Below are positions 8,742 to 17,811 of a stretch of DNA of 64,000 nt, piece by piece. The notes beneath the pieces were generated by a model. That model had not been told where the DNA came from. It saw nothing but the letters and a program-made list of their open reading frames with translations, and did no database searches. The DNA comes from Opitutia bacterium (GTDB lineage: Bacteria > Verrucomicrobiota > Verrucomicrobiia > Opitutales > Opitutaceae), in NCBI GenBank assembly GCA_016187945.1, contig JACPIT010000003.1:124001-188000 (forward strand), in the 5' to 3' direction. Each line of letters opens with the position of its first letter. Within the stretch, counting starts at the first letter, position 1. A program made the translations under genes and the position numbers.

Positions 8742-10994
8742 TCAGAACTGGTAGGTGACTTTGAGGCGGATGTTGCGCGGGGCGCCGGGCCAGACGAGGA
8801 AGCGGTTCAGGCTCGCGGCGAGGTATTCTTCGTCGAGGAGATTGGCGACGCTGAGCTGCGCGCGCCAGTGCGCGTTGACGCGATAAGTTAGCCCGAGGTT
8901 CACGAGCGTGCGCGACGGCAGGTAGAACGACGGCTGGCGCGGGATGATGGCCGTCGACGTGCTCGCGGGCGTCACGCCGCTCGCGGCATCGCCGGGGCGC
9001 GCGCTGAGGTAATTCGCGCCGAGCCAGACGGAGAGGCCGTGGAGCGGCGAGGTTTTCGCGAACTGGTAGCTGCCGCTCAGCGCCCACGAGTGCTCGGCGT
9101 TGCCGCGGAAGGGGACATTGTTCGGGTCGCGGTTGGTGAAGCCGGTCCAGTTGCCGATGACGGCGAAGCCGTCGGTGATGTTCGCCCGCGCCTCGATTTC
9201 CCAGCCCTTGGCCTTGCGGTCGGAGAGGAGGAAGGGGAGCGGCGGGTTCGGCGCGGGGACGACGAGGTTGCCGGGGTTCGGCACGGCGTAGTTGCTTTGC
9301 GTGATGTCGTAGTGCGAAACCGAGGCGAAATAGCGGCCGCTGGGCGACTCGAAGCGCGCGCCGAACTCGTTTTGCTCGCCTTCGGTGAGCGGCGGGTTGC
9401 CGGCGGCGATGTTGTTTGCGGCGAGCGGCTGGGCATTTTCCGAGTGGCCGTAGTAGAGCGAGACGCCGGGGAGCGGCTTCACGACGGCGCCGTAGGCGCG
9501 CAGCTCCTTGTGGACGGAGACGCGGTATTTGACGTTCGTGCGCAGGTCGTCGACGCCGAGATCGTAGTTGGTGTAGGAGTAACCGGCATTGAGGATGAGG
9601 CGGTCCTTGAGAAACGCGGCGCTCTGGTTCGCGTAGATTTGCTGGTCGTAGTTGATCGTGTCCTGGCGATTCGAGAGCGCGCCGAGGACGTAGGTCGCGG
9701 GAGCGGGCGCGTCGAAGTTGATCGCGGCGCGGCTCGTGGCGATGTCGCGGCTGTTTTGCCGGTAGTAGTCGAACGCGCCGCCGAGCAGCGTGCTGGAGCT
9801 GAGCCAGTCGTTCTTCCACTGGAGGGCGTAGTCGTTCTGGACGTTGGTGTAGATGCGGTGGTTGGTCTGCCACGTGCCGCCGCGGGCCATGGTGCGCGGT
9901 TGCGTCACGGGCGTGGTGGCGTAGGGCGCGGTGCTGGCGAACGTGACGCCGCCGACGTAGTTGCCGGTGAGCGGATCGTAGCCGCCGCCGGTCGAGCCGC
10001 CCGGAGGCGATTGTTCGAAGTCGGCATCGAATTCCGTGTGACGCGCGGCGAGGCGGATGGAGAGCGCGGAGTTGACCGGCGCGGTGAAGAGGAAGCGCAC
10101 TTCGGGGCGGCGCTCGCGGCGGAAATCGTTGTCGTTGATGTTGAGCTCGCGATCGACGCCGGCGATGAGCTTGGCCTCGTTGGTCGTGCCGGAGGAGGGA
10201 TCGATGGGCAGGCCGAGGTAGTTTTGCGCGCGCCAATCGGTGAACGACGCCTGCAGGAGCATCTCCGCGCCGCCGCCGGAGCGGTAGGTGAGCATCGGCA
10301 TGAGGAGGCGCGTGCGCTTGTCGTCGTTGGCGAAGCCTTCGGTGTCCTGGAACGCGCCGACGACACGGAACGCGAGTCGCTTCGGCACGAGCACGCGGTT
10401 GAAATCGAGTTCGAGACGGCTCGAGTCGAAGTTGCCGATCTCGGCGGAGACGCTGCCGAAGTCGCGGAAGATCGGGCGGCGCGTGACGTTGTTGACGGTG
10501 CCGCCGGGCACGCCGGCGGGCGCGAGGATGGCGTTGGGGCCTTTGACGACTTCGATGCGGTCGATGAGCACCGGGTCGAGGTTCGTCTGCGTGATCGAAT
10601 AAAAACCGTCGACGGTCTGACCGTCGGTCTGGAAGCCGCGAATGGTGGTGCGGTCGAGGCCGTTCGGGATCGTGGACTCGGTGACGCCAGCGACGCCGTA
10701 GACGGCAGCTTCGAGGATGCGGAGCGCTGCGGTGTCGTCCATGAGGTCGCGCGTGATGACGGCGACGCTCTGGGTCGAGTCGCTCAGCTTGACGGCGATG
10801 CGGCCGCCGGAGGTCGCTTCGCTCGCGCTGTAGCGATTGGCGTTCGAGTTGGCCTGGACGGTGAACGGCGTGAGGATGACGCGCTCCTCGGGGGCGGCGG
10901 CGGGTTTTTCCTGCGCGAGAGCGGCGGAGGTGAGCAAGGCGAGCGCGGGCAGACGGCGAAGCACGCGCGAAACGGTCGCGGGGACGTGGATCAT
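8742..10994 (-). CDS. TonB-dependent receptor
   Basis: A 750-residue outer-membrane receptor of the FhuA/siderophore-like branch. It has a signal peptide (ending near LTSAALAQ), a plug with TPFTVQAN, ALRILEAAVYGVAGVTE and a TIRGFQTDG segment, RIEVVKGPNAILAP, then a 22-stranded-type barrel ending in LKVTYQF with a terminal aromatic. The ATG at 10994 places the signal sequence correctly; the frame extends 70 codons further upstream without it. It heads the operon receptor - symporter - oxidoreductase and is divergent from the LacI gene, whose product is the obvious candidate regulator. A carbohydrate ligand is inferred from context, since the sequence alone would also allow an iron chelate. Confidence 0.93.
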   Translation of the reverse strand: MIHVPATVSRVLRRLPALALLTSAALAQEKPAAAPEERVILTPFTVQANSNANRYSASEATSGGRIAVKLSDSTQSVAVITRDLMDDTAALRILEAAVYGVAGVTESTIPNGLDRTTIRGFQTDGQTVDGFYSITQTNLDPVLIDRIEVVKGPNAILAPAGVPGGTVNNVTRRPIFRDFGSVSAEIGNFDSSRLELDFNRVLVPKRLAFRVVGAFQDTEGFANDDKRTRLLMPMLTYRSGGGAEMLLQASFTDWRAQNYLGLPIDPSSGTTNEAKLIAGVDRELNINDNDFRRERRPEVRFLFTAPVNSALSIRLAARHTEFDADFEQSPPGGSTGGGYDPLTGNYVGGVTFASTAPYATTPVTQPRTMARGGTWQTNHRIYTNVQNDYALQWKNDWLSSSTLLGGAFDYYRQNSRDIATSRAAINFDAPAPATYVLGALSNRQDTINYDQQIYANQSAAFLKDRLILNAGYSYTNYDLGVDDLRTNVKYRVSVHKELRAYGAVVKPLPGVSLYYGHSENAQPLAANNIAAGNPPLTEGEQNEFGARFESPSGRYFASVSHYDITQSNYAVPNPGNLVVPAPNPPLPFLLSDRKAKGWEIEARANITDGFAVIGNWTGFTNRDPNNVPFRGNAEHSWALSGSYQFAKTSPLHGLSVWLGANYLSARPGDAASGVTPASTSTAIIPRQPSFYLPSRTLVNLGLTYRVNAHWRAQLSVANLLDEEYLAASLNRFLVWPGAPRNIRLKVTYQF

Positions 10995-11106
10995 AGGTGG
11001 GGAGGGTTGAGCAGCGGGGTAGTGCTGACGGGGTAGCTGACGGCGCACGGAGTGCCGCGGGGCGCGCGCGTTGACAACGGAAGCGTTACGCACCACGTTG
11101 CGTGAA

Positions 11107-12198
11107 ATGGCAAGCCACGCCGGGCCCTCGCTGCGCGAAATCGCGAAAGTCGCGCGCGTTTCGCACGTCACCGTCTCGCGCGCGCTGCGCAACGATCCCA
11201 GCATCCCGCCGGCGACCGCGCGGCGGCTCCAGCGTCTGGCCGAGCGGCTCGGCTACCGGCCGAATCCGCTCGTGTCCGCGCTGCTCTCGCAGGTGCGTTC
11301 GCGCAAGCCGCGCGGCGATCATCGCGTGATCGCCTACCTCAACACCTGGTGGCCGCGCGCGACGTGGGAGAGCTGCAACACGAAGACCGGCCAATATCGC
11401 GGCGCCGAGCGGCGCGCGACGGAGCTGGGGTTTCGGTTGGAGAATTTCTGGCTGCGCGAGCCGGGCATGACGCCGGCGCGGCTGGCGCAGATCCTGAAAG
11501 CGCGCGGCATTCGCGGCGTGTTGATCGGCCCGCTCCAGGATCAGCGCGAGCGCATCGGTTTTCCGTGGGAGGATTTCACGCTCGCGACGATCGGCTACAG
11601 CCTGCACGAGCCCGTCGTCGCCCGCTCGTGCCACGCGCACTTCCGCGGAATGTTCCGCGCGATGGATGAACTCATCGCGCGCGGCTACCGGCGCATCGGC
11701 TACATCACCTCGCGCGATTTCGAGGCACGCGTGAACTCGCTCTGGGGCGCGGCGTATCGTCTCAACCAGCATCGGCTCACCGCGCGCGATCGGATCGAAC
11801 CGCTGGTGTTTTCGGGCGAAGCCGAGCGCGAGACGTTGGAGCGCTGGCTCGCTCGCGTGCGGCCGGACGCCGTGATCGACGCTCTGCCCGGCGTCTTTGA
11901 ATTGCTCGCGGAACTCGGCGTGCGCGCGCCGGCGGACCTCGGGTTCGCGCACCTGGATTTGCCGCTGCACCTCAAACGCGCGGGCGTCACCGGCATCGAC
12001 CAGCTCTGGGAACACGTCGGCGCGGGCGCGCTCGAACTCGTCGCGAATCAGCTCTACACGAACACGCAGGGCGTGCCGGAGCATCCCGTGACGCAATTGA
12101 TCGAGGGCGTTTGGATCGCGGGCGCGACGGCGGCATCGCTCGCGGCGCGGCCCGCGCGCGCGGCCGCCAGCCGGAGGGTGCGCCTCCCCACGGGATAA
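11107..12198 (+). CDS. LacI family transcriptional regulator
   Basis: A 363-residue repressor with an N-terminal LacI helix-turn-helix (LREIAKVARVSHVTVSRALR, about residues 9-28), a hinge region with RLGYRPNPLVSALLS, and a periplasmic-binding-protein-like effector domain of the LacI/GalR fold. The ATG at 11107 was preferred over a TTG 12 codons upstream at 11071, because the TTG lies in a possible promoter (TTGACA at 11071-11076). The gene is divergent from the TonB receptor operon (112-base gap) and is followed 41 bases later by a GH2 enzyme, so it probably controls both in response to a sugar. The effector is not known. Confidence 0.93.
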   Translation: MASHAGPSLREIAKVARVSHVTVSRALRNDPSIPPATARRLQRLAERLGYRPNPLVSALLSQVRSRKPRGDHRVIAYLNTWWPRATWESCNTKTGQYRGAERRATELGFRLENFWLREPGMTPARLAQILKARGIRGVLIGPLQDQRERIGFPWEDFTLATIGYSLHEPVVARSCHAHFRGMFRAMDELIARGYRRIGYITSRDFEARVNSLWGAAYRLNQHRLTARDRIEPLVFSGEAERETLERWLARVRPDAVIDALPGVFELLAELGVRAPADLGFAHLDLPLHLKRAGVTGIDQLWEHVGAGALELVANQLYTNTQGVPEHPVTQLIEGVWIAGATAASLAARPARAAASRRVRLPTG

Positions 12199-12239
12199 AG
12201 CGTCTGGCGCTCCGCGGCGTTCGTCCGCAAAGTTGCGCG

Positions 12240-14855
12240 ATGAAACGGATGCTGGTTGGATTGCTGAGCGCGTTGGCCTGTCTGGGCGCCGCGGCGGCGG
12301 AGAACGCTCCGCGCGAGCGCGCGTCGTTCAACGCCGGTTGGAAATTCTTCAAGGGCGACGACCCGGAGGTCGGCGGCTCGCTCGATTACGAGCGCGTGAA
12401 AGACGCGATGCTGCCGACCGGCGACCACCTGCTGAACTACGCGCCGCCGCGCGCGACGCCGCTGCCGACCAAGCTCGGCTGGTGGCTGACGTTTCCGAAG
12501 CCGGATTTCGACGACAGCGCGTGGCGCACGCTGAACCTGCCGCACGACTGGGGCATCGAGGGGCCGTTCATGCAGGAGTTGCCGGGCTCGACGGGCAAGC
12601 TGCCGTGGGCGGGCACGGGTTGGTATCGGAAAAAATTCACGCTGCCGGCCGAGGACGCGGGGCGGCGCGTCACTCTCGAGTTCGACGGCGCGATGGCCTA
12701 CGCGCTCGTCTGGTGCAACGGGCAGCTCGCGGGCGGCTGGGCCTACGGCTACTCCTCGTGGCGCGTCGATCTCACGCGTTTCCTCAAGCCGGGCGCGGAA
12801 AACGTGATCGCGGTGCGCCTGAACACGCCGCGCGAATCCTCGCGCTGGTATCCGGGCGCGGGCATCTACCGCAACGTTTGGCTCACGAAGACAAACGACG
12901 TCGCCGTCGCGCACTGGGGCGTGTTCGTCACCACGCCGCAGGTGAGCGCGGAGGCCGCGCTCGTGAATGTCGGCATCACCCTCGACAACAAAACCGCGGC
13001 TGACGCCGCCGTGCAGGCGAGCGTGCGACTCTTCGCGGCCGACGCGAACGGCCAGCCGGTCGGTGAACCGGTCGCGGTGAGCGAGCCGCAGGCGGTGAAC
13101 GTCTCCGCCGGCCGCCAAGCCCACGCGGCGCACACGCTGCACGTCGCGACGCCGAAACTCTGGAGCCTGCGCGAGCGCAATCGCTACGTCGCCGAGACGC
13201 GGGTCATGCGCGACGGCCGGGCGATCGACGTGGTGCGCATGCCGTTCGGCATTCGCACGCTGTCGGTCAGCGCGACGGAGGGCTTTAAGCTCAACGGCGA
13301 ACGCGTGCCGATTCGCGGTGTGTGCATGCACCACGATCTCGGCGCGCTCGGGGCGGCGGTCAACACGCGCGCGCTCGAGCGGCAGTTGGAGATTTTGCAG
13401 TCGTTCGGCTGCAACGCCATTCGCACGAGCCACAATCCGCCCGCGCCGGAGCTGCTGGAGCTCGCGGACCGCATGGGCTTCCTCGTGATGGTCGAGTTGT
13501 CGGATGCCTGGCAGAACGGCAAAAAGGCGGACGATTACAGCCGGCTCTTCGACGACTGGCACGAACGCGATCTGCGCGCGCTGCTGCGTCGCGACCGCAA
13601 TCACCCGAGCGTGATCCAATGGAGCATCGGCAACGAACTGCCCGATCTCGGCGCGGCCGACGGTTGGAAGGTCGGCGCGCATCTCGCCGCGATCGTGCGC
13701 GAAGAAGATCGCACGCGCGTCGTCGTGGTCGGCAGCGACAAGCCGCCCGCGGCTTACCAAGGCTTCGAGTCGGTGCTCGACGTGATCGGCTTCAACTACA
13801 AGCCCGCCGAATACGCCAAGCTCCACGCGCGCCACCCGCACGTCGTGATGATGGGCTCGGAGACGGCGTCGACGATCAGCTCGCGCGGCGAGTATTTCTT
13901 CCCGGTGTCGGACAAGAAGAGCGATGGCGCGGCGAATTTTCAGGTGAGCAGCTACGATCTCTACGCGCCGTGGTGGGCGTGGCCGCCGGACGTCGAGTGG
14001 AAGGCGCTCGACGAGAATCCCTACGTGCTCGGCGAGTTCGTCTGGACGGGCTTCGACTACCTTGGCGAACCGACGCCGTTCGACAGCGACGCGACGAACC
14101 TGCTCAACTTCGCGGATCCCGCCGCGCGCGCGAAGGCGGCGCAGGAACTCGCCGCGCTCGGCAAAATCCGCGTGCCGTCGCGCAGCAGCTACTTCGGCAT
14201 CGTCGATCTCGCGGGTTTTCCGAAGGACCGCTACTATCTCTACCAGGCGCGCTGGCGGCCCGATCTGCCGATGGCGCACATCCTGCCGCACTGGAATTGG
14301 TCCGAGCGCGTCGGCGAAGTGACGCCGGTGCACGTTTACTCATCAGGTGACGAAGCGGAGCTGTTCCTAAATGGCCAATCGCTCGGTCGGAAAAAACGCG
14401 GCGCGCTCGAATACCGTTTCCGCTGGGACGACGTGAAGTATCAGCCCGGCGAGTTGAAAGTCGTGACCTACAAGCACGGCCGGCCGTGGGCCGAAGCGGT
14501 GCAGCGCACGACCGGTGCGCCCGCGGCGCTGCGCGTGACGGTGGATCGCGCGGAGTTGCGCGCGGACGGCAGCGATCTGGCGTTCGTGACGGTCGCTGTG
14601 GTCGATAAGGACGGCCTCGTCGTGCCGCGGTCGAAGCCGCTGCTGAAATTCTCCGTCAGCGGCGCGGCGGAGCTCGTCGCGACCGACAACGGCGACCCGA
14701 CCGACCACCGCGTGTTCGCCAGCGCGGAGCGCAACGCCTTCAACGGCCTCGCGCTCGCGATCGTGCGACCGCGCGCCGGCGCAGGCGGCGCGATCACGCT
14801 GCGGGTCGAAGCGGACGGGCTCACGAGCGGCGCGGTCGTTTTTCAGGCGCGCTGA
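12240..14855 (+). CDS. glycoside hydrolase family 2 (beta-galactosidase-type), secreted
   Basis: An 871-residue GH2 enzyme with a signal peptide (MKRMLVGLLSALACLGAAAA). Order of parts: sugar-binding jelly-roll (about 60-215), immunoglobulin-like domain (about 220-330), TIM barrel (about 335-640) with the acid/base in SIGNELPD (Glu near 464) and the nucleophile in MGSETAS (Glu near 541), then DUF4982-type (VHVYSSGDEAELFLNGQSLG) and C-terminal GH2 domains. This architecture is common in Bacteroidetes and Verrucomicrobia beta-galactosidases and related exo-enzymes. It probably releases terminal sugars in the periplasm. It lies downstream of and in line with the LacI gene. The true sugar specificity is not readable. 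Confidence 0.92.
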   Translation: MKRMLVGLLSALACLGAAAAENAPRERASFNAGWKFFKGDDPEVGGSLDYERVKDAMLPTGDHLLNYAPPRATPLPTKLGWWLTFPKPDFDDSAWRTLNLPHDWGIEGPFMQELPGSTGKLPWAGTGWYRKKFTLPAEDAGRRVTLEFDGAMAYALVWCNGQLAGGWAYGYSSWRVDLTRFLKPGAENVIAVRLNTPRESSRWYPGAGIYRNVWLTKTNDVAVAHWGVFVTTPQVSAEAALVNVGITLDNKTAADAAVQASVRLFAADANGQPVGEPVAVSEPQAVNVSAGRQAHAAHTLHVATPKLWSLRERNRYVAETRVMRDGRAIDVVRMPFGIRTLSVSATEGFKLNGERVPIRGVCMHHDLGALGAAVNTRALERQLEILQSFGCNAIRTSHNPPAPELLELADRMGFLVMVELSDAWQNGKKADDYSRLFDDWHERDLRALLRRDRNHPSVIQWSIGNELPDLGAADGWKVGAHLAAIVREEDRTRVVVVGSDKPPAAYQGFESVLDVIGFNYKPAEYAKLHARHPHVVMMGSETASTISSRGEYFFPVSDKKSDGAANFQVSSYDLYAPWWAWPPDVEWKALDENPYVLGEFVWTGFDYLGEPTPFDSDATNLLNFADPAARAKAAQELAALGKIRVPSRSSYFGIVDLAGFPKDRYYLYQARWRPDLPMAHILPHWNWSERVGEVTPVHVYSSGDEAELFLNGQSLGRKKRGALEYRFRWDDVKYQPGELKVVTYKHGRPWAEAVQRTTGAPAALRVTVDRAELRADGSDLAFVTVAVVDKDGLVVPRSKPLLKFSVSGAAELVATDNGDPTDHRVFASAERNAFNGLALAIVRPRAGAGGAITLRVEADGLTSGAVVFQAR

Positions 14856-14945
14856 CGGACGTGTGCCGCGGAAATTTTGCTGCCGCCGCTCCGCGGCTTA
14901 GCGTTTGACAGCGCCCGGCGCGCTCCGGTGCTATCGCGCGCCACG

Positions 14946-16427
14946 ATGAGTGCTCCGTCGCAGCTTCCGCTATTTCACGTTCTCGGTTTCTCCGGACACC
15001 GTCAGGTGGTGAACTCCGTGGGCGTCGCCGCTACGATCGCGCAGGTGCTCGAATCGTTGCGGAGCGAAACGCGGGGCGAATGGATCGCACTGTCGTCGGT
15101 CGCGGCGGGCGGCGATCAGTTGTTCGTCGGCGAGGCGCTGCGGGCGGATTTTTCGTGGCACGCGATCCTGCCGCTGCCGCGCGCGGAGTTCGCGAAGGAT
15201 TTTTCGCCGGAAGGCTGGGCCGAGGTCGAAAAACTGCTGGCGCACGCAGAGCACGCGCGCGTCATCACCGAGCACGGCGCGCGCGAGGACGCTTACCTGG
15301 ATTGCGGCATCGAGACGGTGAACAGCGCGGACGTGCTGCTCGCCGTGTGGGATGGTCAGCCAGCGCGCGGAAAGGGCGGCACGGCCGAGGTCGTGGAATA
15401 CGCGCGCGCCATCGGCAAGCCGCTGGCGATCGTCGATCCGACGACGCTGACGGTGAGTCGCGAAAATTTCGACAATCTCAAACGCGAGGACGCGGACCTC
15501 GCGAAGCTGAACGCGCTGCCGACGGCGGAGAGCGGGTGGGGGCACAATCCGTTCGGCGCGCCGGATTTCATTTTCGAGTTCCAGCGCAAGTGCGACCATG
15601 CCGCGAGCCGCGGGGCGCCGTATTTCCGGCGGTTGATCGTCTTCACGGTGATCCTCCACGTCGCCGCGACGCTGGTCGCGGCGGCGGCGCTTTCGTTCGA
15701 TCTGCACTGGTTCGTGCTGCCGTGGATCAAGCTCGCGTGCCTCCTCGGCGCGCTCGGTGTCGCGGTGTTGCTCCAACGGCATCACCACTCGATGCACAAC
15801 TGGGTGAATTGCCGCCTCGCGGCGGAGTTTTGCCGCTCGGCGCTGGCGACGTGGGGGCTGCCGCGCGCCGCGCCGTTGTTCGAGGACATCGACCTCCCGC
15901 ACGTGCGCGGGTTGACGCGTTCGCTGCACATCCTCCACAGCCGCTCGGTGTCCGACCGGTCGATCTCGATCGAAGAATTCAAACGCCTCTATCTCGAGAA
16001 ACGGATCGACGACCAGTTGGCTTATTATCGCATTCAAGAGTCGCGCGCGCTGCCGCAGTTCGCGCGGCTCAAGGCCGGTTTCTGGATCGCGACCTTGCTG
16101 GCGCTCTGCTGCACCTTCGCCTACGCGCTCGGGCACACGTTGCATGCCGAGGTGACGGCGTGGATGCAGGACACGTTTTTCTATTTTCTGCCGATCTCGC
16201 TGCCGGTGGTGGCCGCGGCGTTCATCTCTTTCGTTTCCATCAACGACCTTCAGCGTCGCGTCGCGCGGTATCGGGAGATGCACCAGATGCTGGACGACGC
16301 CCGTCGCCGCCTCCATTTCTGCGAAACGTGGAGCAGCGTCGAGCGACTCGTGTTGCGAACGGAGCGCGCGTTGCGTCAGGAAATGCTCGAGTGGCACTCG
16401 ATCACGAGTTTCAGCGAGTCGCACTGA
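14946..16427 (+). CDS. SLOG-domain protein with two 2TM (SLATT-like) modules
   Basis: A 493-residue protein. Residues about 1-185 form a SLOG-type Rossmann-like domain that starts GFSGHR, continues SVAAGGDQLFVGEAL and ILPLPRAEFAKDF, and ends with LAVWDGQPARGKGGTAEVV, the signature of SLOG domains fused to membrane effectors. Two hairpins of transmembrane helices follow (about 225-278 and 374-433), each trailed by a long helical stretch, as in the SLATT effectors described with nucleotide-signalling immune systems. The ATG at 14946 was chosen over an upstream TTG. No nucleotidyltransferase partner is adjacent; the neighbours are GH2 and envelope genes. A role in ligand-gated membrane disruption or signalling is inference from the family. 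Confidence 0.85.
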   Translation: MSAPSQLPLFHVLGFSGHRQVVNSVGVAATIAQVLESLRSETRGEWIALSSVAAGGDQLFVGEALRADFSWHAILPLPRAEFAKDFSPEGWAEVEKLLAHAEHARVITEHGAREDAYLDCGIETVNSADVLLAVWDGQPARGKGGTAEVVEYARAIGKPLAIVDPTTLTVSRENFDNLKREDADLAKLNALPTAESGWGHNPFGAPDFIFEFQRKCDHAASRGAPYFRRLIVFTVILHVAATLVAAAALSFDLHWFVLPWIKLACLLGALGVAVLLQRHHHSMHNWVNCRLAAEFCRSALATWGLPRAAPLFEDIDLPHVRGLTRSLHILHSRSVSDRSISIEEFKRLYLEKRIDDQLAYYRIQESRALPQFARLKAGFWIATLLALCCTFAYALGHTLHAEVTAWMQDTFFYFLPISLPVVAAAFISFVSINDLQRRVARYREMHQMLDDARRRLHFCETWSSVERLVLRTERALRQEMLEWHSITSFSESH

Positions 16428-16491
16428 GCGGCCGCGGTTGCACCGGCGGAGGACCGCGGGAAAGGGGAATAGTTCCCGTCGCGGGATGAAA

Positions 16492-16527
16492 TCGCCTGGC
16501 GCGCGGCAGCTTTGCCGGGCGTCGTTT
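16492..16527 (+). terminator. possible intrinsic terminator after the SLOG-SLATT gene
   Basis: GCCTGGC and GCCGGGC (one wobble pair) plus an inner GGCA/TGCC form a hairpin, followed after four bases by TTTTTT. The gap before the T-run makes this a moderate candidate. Confidence 0.4.
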
Positions 16528-16540
16528 TTTCGGATGTTTG

Positions 16541-16552
16541 ACCGATATCGGT
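16541..16552. promoter_or_regulatory. perfect 12-base palindrome ACCGATATCGGT upstream of an envelope gene
   Basis: The palindrome lies 50 bases before the start codon at 16602, overlapping a TTGACC that could serve as a -35 element. It may be an operator or chance; no second copy was noticed in the window. Confidence 0.3.
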
Positions 16553-16601
16553 GAATTTTCGGCGCGAACCGGGCGTCGTATTCCCGGTCCAACTTATCAC
16601 G

Positions 16602-17174
16602 ATGAACACGAGAACTGTCTCTCTTTTCGCGCTCGGCGCGGCCGCGCTTTTCGGCGTCGGCGCCAGCGCTCGCGCGGCGGACGCTCCGTCGTCCACCGCT
16701 CCAGTCACGCCGCCCGCTACCATTGTCTCGGAGGCGCAGCCGCGTCCCGACCGCATCGTCTATTCCGGTCAGTTGCCGAGCGTCGCGCAGCTCACGCAGA
16801 CCGCGCAAGCGCAGGGCCTCACGATCGCGAACATCACGCAGACCGCGGGTGAGATCGCGGTGACGTATCGCTTGCCGGACAGCTCGACGCGCACGGTTTC
16901 CTACCAACTGTTGCCGACGAACGCCGACGGCACTGCGGCCGTCGAGCCCGCGCCGGCGACGGTCGTCGCGACTCCAGCGTCGGAGCCCGTGCAAGTCGTC
17001 GAGGTAACTGAGCCTCCTCCGACCGTCGTCTACCGCTATCGTTACTATGATCCGTATTACTACGATCCGTTCTACTGGGGCCCGGCGCCGGTTTCCGTGC
17101 ACCTCGGCTTCGGTTTCGGCGGCCACTACCGCTCTGGCGGCGGGCACTATCACCACCACCACGGCCGCTGGTAA
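16602..17174 (+). CDS. secreted hypothetical protein with aromatic/His-rich C-terminus
   Basis: A 190-residue exported protein. The signal peptide ends near GASARA (about residue 21). A PepSY-like small fold around residues 40-90 (GLTIANITQTAGEIAVTYRL) is followed by an Ala/Pro/Val-rich linker and a tail rich in Tyr, Gly and His (YRYRYYDPYYYDPFYW, then GGHYHHHHGRW). The ATG at 16602 gives a clean signal sequence; 17 more codons upstream do not. It lies 27 bases before a glycine-zipper lipoprotein gene, probably in one transcript. The His-rich tail could bind metal or act in the envelope. Function unknown. Confidence 0.8.
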   Translation: MNTRTVSLFALGAAALFGVGASARAADAPSSTAPVTPPATIVSEAQPRPDRIVYSGQLPSVAQLTQTAQAQGLTIANITQTAGEIAVTYRLPDSSTRTVSYQLLPTNADGTAAVEPAPATVVATPASEPVQVVEVTEPPPTVVYRYRYYDPYYYDPFYWGPAPVSVHLGFGFGGHYRSGGGHYHHHHGRW

Positions 17175-17201
17175 TTCCGATTTGTTGAACCACTCCACAA
17201 G

Positions 17202-17726
17202 ATGAACTCACTCAAAATCTCCGTCGCCGCGCTCGGTCTGGGCACGCTGTTGCTCACCGGCTGCGTCGGCACCGGTCCCAACACTCAGCGGGGCGCCGTG
17301 ACCGGCGGCGCGCTCGGCGCTCTCGCGGGCGCCATCATCGGCAACAACAGCGGCAGCCACAACGCCGCCAGCGGCGCGTTGATCGGCGCGGCCGCCGGTG
17401 CGATCGCCGGCGGCACGATCGGCAACGCCGAGGATCACCGCCAGGGCACACTCTACGGCAGCTACGATCAAGCCTACGCCTCGCGCGTCGAAACCGTTTC
17501 CGCTCCGCCGCCGATGCCGGCGGCGCCGCGAGTGCAGGAGGTCGTCGTCGCCGCACCGTCTCCCGAAGCCGTCTGGGTGCCCGGCTACTGGAGCTATCGC
17601 GGCCGCGGCTATGTGTGGATTTCCGGCCATTGGGAAATGCCGCCGCCTTACCACCGCAGTTACGTGGTCGGGCACTGGGAGCGTCGCGGCCATCACCGCT
17701 ATTGGGTCGAGAGTTACTGGCGTTGA
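17202..17726 (+). CDS. glycine-zipper, YXWGXW-type outer-membrane lipoprotein
   Basis: A 174-residue lipoprotein with lipobox LLLTGC (Cys at about residue 21). A glycine-zipper segment (about 33-75, many GAxxG and GxxxG steps such as GGALGALAGAIIG) can form a membrane hairpin like that of the SlyB/Rcs-lipoprotein group. The C-terminus carries aromatic repeats WVPGYWSYRGRGYVWISGHW, as in YXWGXW-repeat proteins. It is placed 27 bases after another Tyr/His-rich exported protein and closed by a strong terminator at 17754. An envelope structural or stress role is likely; the mechanism is unknown. Confidence 0.85.
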   Translation: MNSLKISVAALGLGTLLLTGCVGTGPNTQRGAVTGGALGALAGAIIGNNSGSHNAASGALIGAAAGAIAGGTIGNAEDHRQGTLYGSYDQAYASRVETVSAPPPMPAAPRVQEVVVAAPSPEAVWVPGYWSYRGRGYVWISGHWEMPPPYHRSYVVGHWERRGHHRYWVESYWR

Positions 17727-17753
17727 CGCGCGCGGCGGCGCGGCGTCTCTGCG

Positions 17754-17784
17754 AACACGGCTCGGGCGCGGGCCGTGTTTTTTT
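17754..17784 (+). terminator. intrinsic terminator after the lipoprotein gene
   Basis: Stem AACACGGC / GCCGTGTT (17754-17761 with 17772-17779) with a ten-base loop, followed by an uninterrupted run of T to 17784. It separates the two envelope genes from the convergent minus-strand gene. Confidence 0.85.
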
Positions 17785-17811
17785 GCGCGCGTATGACGCG
17801 GTGCGTTCGTC

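Noticed and set aside
7156-10236. Open frame of 1026 codons joining the symporter to an upstream stretch
   Set aside because: Only the part from the ATG at 8724 codes for the symporter; the rest is an arginine-rich shadow frame of the TonB receptor gene.
11071-11106. TTG start for the LacI regulator
   Set aside because: The TTG is part of TTGACA, a likely -35 box; the ATG at 11107 gives the normal distance to the helix-turn-helix.
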